From NCBI GenBank assembly GCA_034698045.1, contig JAQGAU010000779.1, forward strand, positions 1 to 23,990: a DNA stretch of 23,990 nt, written 5' to 3'. Of this stretch, positions 20,831 to 23,990 are shown piece by piece. Origin of the DNA: Paramacrobiotus richtersi (lineage: Eukaryota > Tardigrada > Eutardigrada > Parachela > Macrobiotidae). Below the pieces are notes generated by a model. It made no database searches and was not told the DNA's origin. It saw nothing but the letters and a program-made list of their open reading frames with translations. The translations under genes were made by a program, and so were the position numbers. Position 1 is the stretch's first letter. Every line of letters starts with the position of its first letter.

Positions 20831-21600
20831 AGGTTGTTTTGAATGATGGCGGGTAGTTTGTACGATAGTTATTTCTAGTCGCACTCACTGTCTCAAACGT
20901 TGCGGTTAAGATAACGTGTTGATGAATCTTGGGATGATACTTAAACTTTAAGTATTTACTTGCTACTACTCATTTCTGATGGTACCTTTTTGTCCGCGAC
21001 ATCGTTTAGATTAAAACACTGTTTGAAATACATTTGGGTGGCGTTTATCGACTTTTTAACGGTTGACGAGTAAAGCTGCGGTACTTATGTTGCTTATGCT
21101 GCCGTAAATAGAAGAAACTTTGCTATTAAAATGCTTTGTAGTTTGTATCAGCGTGTGTTACCGGGACATGTTTTACAATATTCGTCTTGATTCGTACGTC
21201 TGGATACCGATCTTGATTCATTTTTAAGCTACTGGTTCGTATTTTTCATCTTTTTCCGCAGACCTCCGTATCGATGCCCTGCGTAATTTTTTTATCGGAA
21301 GATTACACATGAACATATGACAGAGCGCCAAAACTGTAACACAAGATTCCAACAAATTCAACAATTAAAAGTAAACGTCATGAAAACATTTCAGGCATGC
21401 AGCTGACGAATAGTACAAAAAGAACAGGTTAAAGCCCATAAAATCCCATTAACGATATTGTACCAATAATCGCATTCGTCATCCCGACCGCGTGGAGGAT
21501 CATCCACAAATTTGATGATATCTTACATGCGCAAAATGGTAATAGGTGCTTCCGTGACGAACTTGGGGCTTTTAACCATGGACATGCCTGGTTCCAGCAC
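20831..21600. other. AT-rich non-coding stretch
   Basis: No gene supported. The part after 20830 is T-rich and could be 3' UTR or intergenic DNA. The minus-strand frame at 21429-21653 has no motif. Confidence 0.4.
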
Positions 21601-21608
21601 TTCCGCAT

Positions 21609-21686
21609 TCTTATTATCCTGCACTTCTTATTATCTCGCACAGAACACTGCACTTCTTATTATCTTCTTATTATCTTATTATCTCG
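21609..21686. repeat. CTTATTATC short tandem array
   Basis: The nonamer CTTATTATC occurs five times between 21609 and 21683, mixed with a 14-nt word TATCTCGCACAGAA present twice (from about 21633 and 21681). It looks like replication slippage plus a small block duplication. Confidence 0.75.
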
Positions 21687-21710
21687 CACAGAATTTTCGC
21701 CGCGGGATGT

Positions 21711-22090
21711 TCAACCTCCAAAAGTTTCGAGATGGTCGCTCCATGATTGGCAATGATCACATCCTTCAAAAACAATCACATGATCGGACAAAAACGGCCA
21801 AAAACATTCAGCGAACTTGGTGTACCCAATGTCATCCACAAGCATCTTGTCAAGGCCTACCTGAGCGTTTACTGCCATAACTGCGCCTAAAATGTTTCTT
21901 ACCATTCTGAGATTGGACAGCGTTTCCCGACATACGCTCCACTTGGATCGTCTGCGGATTCTCGTTCATTGTTAATAGGCAATATGGACACCAGTCACAG
22001 TAAGGATAATCCCCGGGAAACTGAGAATGGCTCGCGTCTTGTAAACTGTCCAAAAAAATTATAGTCTCAACAAATCTATACTTCCATGCC
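21711..22090 (-). pseudogene. unrecognised coding-like stretch with possible splice sites
   Basis: On the minus strand one frame reads FVETIIFLDSLQD, then MNENPQTIQVERMSGNAVQS up to AATG|GTAAGA. A second frame reads GLDKMLVDDIGYTKFAECFW, then FLSDHVIVFEGCDHCQ and ends at a stop near 21711. Both have protein-like composition, and the frame change lies at donor-like words (GTAAGA near 21903, GTAGGC near 21860). I do not recognise the family. It may be two exons or one frameshifted exon. Confidence 0.35.
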
Positions 22091-22199
22091 ACCGAAAATT
22101 CATAAAATAAGCAAACTGCACGCAAACGTGCAGAGCAAGAAAAATTGGAAAAACCTTCAGCACTTTCTGCAAGTAGCGTGGAGCAGCAAGCCAAACGCT

Positions 22200-22440
22200 G
22201 GGTGAAATTTACCCCGCGGGCGGCTGCTTACGGTACTCATACTGCCCCAGTTACAGTGTGAGGGAAACCAAAACTTTCGTTAATCGATCGAGCTGTTTAC
22301 GCCAACGGTGCATTCCCAAAGATGTATTTTTGCTCCTGCATGTAGAAATCGTTTCCGCTCGTTAACGTGCAGTTAGTGTTTATTGTAGAACTGTATTTAT
22401 ATTATTGTGGTCGCTGTGCAGATTTCCCCTCGAAGTTTTT
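22200..22440. other. spacer between opposed relics
   Basis: No feature supported. The plus-strand relic that follows and the minus-strand relic before it diverge from this spacer, so it may once have held 5' flanking DNA. Confidence 0.3.
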
Positions 22441-22459
22441 TCAGCGATCCCTCTTCCTT

Positions 22460-22895
22460 ATGGAGAAACCGAGTCCGCGACGTTCGGGAGATTTGACGGC
22501 GCTGAGTACCTACCGCGATCGACAGTTCCAGGTTAGTAGCACCGTTGTTTGAGTGACTTATTCCGTTGAATTGTTTACCGCTTTGATAGGGTTCCGCAAA
22601 GGAACAGGAGGAGAAGCTCAAAGCGAGCTCGACACTGTATATCGGGAATTTGTCCTTCTTTACGTCGCAATACCAGATCTATCACGTCGCAATACCAGAT
22701 CTATCATCTCTGCGCCAAAGCCGGAGATGTTAAACGGGTCGTCATGGGAGTGGACAGAACCACGAAGACTCCTTGCGGCTTTTGTTTTGTCGAGTGAGTA
22801 TTTCAGCCCCAGATGACAACGTTCGCAGTTACACGCTCTGTGCAATTTTCAGATTTTACTTACGTGAAGATGCCGAAGATGCTCTGCGCAGTCTA
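22460..22895 (+). pseudogene. NCBP2: nuclear cap-binding protein subunit 2 (CBP20), three-exon fragment
   Basis: CBP20 binds the m7G cap of nuclear RNAs through an RRM, together with CBP80. Exon 1 from ATG 22460 (MEKPSPRRSGDLTALSTYRD...QFQ) ends at CAG|GTTAGT. A 58-nt intron (22532-22589) leads to exon 2: [20 protein letters not shown] with RNP2 (LYIGNL), then [19 protein letters not shown] and RNP1 (PCGFCFV), ending GA|GTGAGT. A 59-nt intron (22794-22852) leads to exon 3: FYLREDAEDALR. The family then has an NGTRLDDR segment that is absent here; unrelated sequence follows. A 22-bp duplication inside exon 2 (22663-22706) shifts the frame. Intron retention shows an unprocessed copy. The second half of the RRM and the Gly/Arg-rich tail are missing. 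Confidence 0.88.
22663..22706 (+). repeat. 22-bp perfect tandem duplication in CBP20 exon 2
   Basis: Units 22663-22684 and 22685-22706 are identical. The unit length is not a multiple of three, so it breaks the frame at YQIY/H. Perfect identity suggests a young event, or an assembly artefact. Confidence 0.95.
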
Positions 22896-23140
22896 CTGCG
22901 CAATCTACTTCAGTTCCTGCTGGAAAATCTCCATATTTGTCGATTTAACAGTGAAAAATTGGTTGCGATGTTCGCAGTCTTCTGTAGTCATTATCGGTTC
23001 CAGAAATCAATTAATACAAATGTGCGAGGAGTTCCGCGAAAAATAATCCATATGCCACACTGTAAATTCTGTAATAACCGTGTTCAAAACCGAATGGCGA
23101 ATTGCAACAACTGCAGATGTGTAATGTCACGCTGTCGTGT
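22896..23140. other. spacer after the CBP20 fragment
   Basis: No gene supported. The overlapping plus-strand frames here are run-on from the CBP20 exon frames and lack motifs. Confidence 0.35.
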
Positions 23141-23240
23141 TCGGCAGAAACGTCGAAAATGCGAACATGTGTTGTCGATCACGTAAGTCCGCTTGTCGGA
23201 AATGCTTTTGATCTTGCCGTTACTGCTTTCATGAAAGCTT
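23141..23240 (+). repeat. dispersed repeat, copy B
   Basis: It reads GTCGAAAATGCGAACATGTG, TTGTCGATCACGTAAGTCCG, CTTGTCGGAAATGCTTTTGA, TCTTGCCGTTACTGC. It matches copy A and copy C. It lies immediately 3' of the minus-strand coiled-coil gene and antisense to it, the same arrangement as copy C. Confidence 0.7.
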
Positions 23241-23283
23241 GTAAGGTCATAGTAATACAGACAACAACAGGAAAGCAAATTCA

Positions 23284-23392
23284 TTTATTTTGCTTTAATA
23301 CTTCATATCCAACGACACGTTAGTGTTTACAATCATGCCGGTGAGAAGTTAGTATACACAATCATGCCCAGTGAGTGGTTAGTGTCTACAAC
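23284..23392 (-). repeat. 3' UTR minisatellite and AATAAA of the minus-strand coiled-coil gene
   Basis: On the minus strand three ~30-bp units (CACTAACCACTCACTGGGCA, then ATACTAACTTCTCACCGGCA, then ACACTAACGTGTCGTTGG) are followed by AATAAA at 23284-23289. The arrangement matches 13255-13358, with the poly(A) signal intact. Confidence 0.65.
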
Positions 23393-23567
23393 AGAGTGAT
23401 CTGATAGTCAAATACATTTACGACAAATAAAGTCACAAATTTAACGACAGGTTAGTATACACCACAATTCACACACAAACAACTGAGTTTCTTTACATAA
23501 TATCGAATGTTTTTCGGTACAACACACATGGTTATCGCTCAGTATTGTAAATACGTACACAGTACTT

Positions 23568-23990
23568 TCAATGTCGTACTCGATCAGCTCGATCAGCTGC
23601 CAGCAGCAGTTGCATTTCTCGCCGTTGAGCCTCAAGTTGAGCCTCCAGTTTTTTCTTCTCCTCGATATCCTTCTTTGCGGCCGCAACTTCAAGTTCCAGC
23701 TCCTTCACTCGCGCAGTTCTCTCCACTACAAGCGCCTTCTGGCTGGCCGCCTCATCTTTGGCGAAGACAAGTCGCTGTAAAAGTGTTAGCGAGTTGCCCT
23801 CTCCCTGTGTCATCTTCCGCTTAAACTCCGCCATGCCTTCAACGAGGCGATCGACATCATCCTCTTTCTCCGCCAACATCTTCTCCAGAAGCTCATTTCG
23901 CTGGCGTTGGCGGGTAGCCTCCAAACTCAGTCCGCGAATCTGGACTTTTTGCTCTTCACATGTCGTCTGAAGTTTTTCGACTTTGGCCGA
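23568..23990 (-). CDS. coiled-coil protein, C-terminal part (runs off window; possible TACC-like)
   Basis: This frame is open from the window edge to TGA at 23568, giving 140 codons with no start in view; the true start lies beyond 23990. The product is a continuous charged helix suited to a long parallel coiled coil (NELLEKMLAEKEDDVDRLVE, KDEAASQKALVVERTARVKE, LELEVAAAKKDIEEKKKLEA, QLEAQRREMQLLLAADRAD). Glu/Lys/Arg/Ala/Leu dominate and there is no Pro. It is paralogous to the broken plus-strand copy at 12.67-13.04 kb but keeps the C-terminal part that the other lost. Layout and sequence feel like a TACC-type centrosome/microtubule coiled coil, but coiled coils match each other easily, so the family stays open. 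No disabling change is seen in the window. Confidence 0.7.
   Translation of the reverse strand, partial: SAKVEKLQTTCEEQKVQIRGLSLEATRQRQRNELLEKMLAEKEDDVDRLVEGMAEFKRKMTQGEGNSLTLLQRLVFAKDEAASQKALVVERTARVKELELEVAAAKKDIEEKKKLEAQLEAQRREMQLLLAADRADRVRH

Noticed and set aside
23507-23970. Plus-strand frames opposite the coiled-coil gene, including a Pro/Ser-rich 105-aa frame
   Set aside because: Antisense shadows of a strongly biased coiled-coil sequence; the minus frame has a paralogue with conserved protein sequence.

Overview
This window looks like eukaryotic, probably invertebrate animal, nuclear DNA. Four things suggest this. There is no long open reading frame and no bacterial gene packing. 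The gene relics are eukaryotic: proteasome Rpt5/PSMC3, monothiol glutaredoxin GLRX3, cap-binding NCBP2/CBP20, an HMG box and C2H2-like zinc fingers. Their exons are broken by short GT-AG introns (58 and 59 nt in the CBP20 copy) with TTTCAG-type acceptors. The 3' ends carry AATAAA-like signals. I cannot name the species from sequence alone; small introns with T-rich/TTTCAG acceptors would suit a compact ecdysozoan, but that is inference.

Layout. About 1-9.6 kb is AT-rich with no supportable gene; it holds a few small inverted or tandem repeats and a degenerate tRNA-like (possible SINE) sequence at 3.8-3.9 kb on the minus strand. From 9.7 to 11.1 kb there are two coding-like relics, one resembling a carboxypeptidase-regulatory/beta-sandwich repeat and one unrecognised. 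From 11.8 to 13.4 kb lies a two-exon coiled-coil gene on the plus strand with two in-frame stops and a C-terminal frameshift. From 13.4 to 17.5 kb come a dispersed repeat, a 179-bp hairpin with 54-bp arms, pieces of a basic/HMG-box gene with GLRX3 pieces between them, and a fold-back copy of the dispersed repeat. At 17.8-18.5 kb there is a frameshifted 5' part of Rpt5 cut off exactly at a splice donor. From 18.9 to 20.3 kb there is a decayed multi-exon zinc-finger gene, followed by an acidic/Ser-rich open stretch at 20.6-20.8 kb. At 21.7-22.1 kb (minus) there is an unrecognised coding-like stretch. At 22.46-22.9 kb there is a three-exon CBP20 fragment broken by a 22-bp duplication. From 23.1 to 23.99 kb there is a second copy of the dispersed repeat plus coiled-coil gene, now on the minus strand and with an open frame to the window edge.

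How it fits together. The most striking structure is the inverted pair of coiled-coil gene copies (about 12.67-13.6 kb plus, 23.1-23.99 kb minus). They share coding sequence, a 3' UTR minisatellite, the polyadenylation region and the same antisense dispersed repeat downstream. They bracket about 9.5 kb filled with truncated, intron-containing fragments of unrelated conserved genes. This suggests segmental duplication and rearrangement, or possibly gene-fragment capture between repeats; no transposase or other mobilising enzyme is visible. I see no intact multi-gene system. The only frame that may still be functional is the minus-strand coiled-coil gene, which runs off the window.
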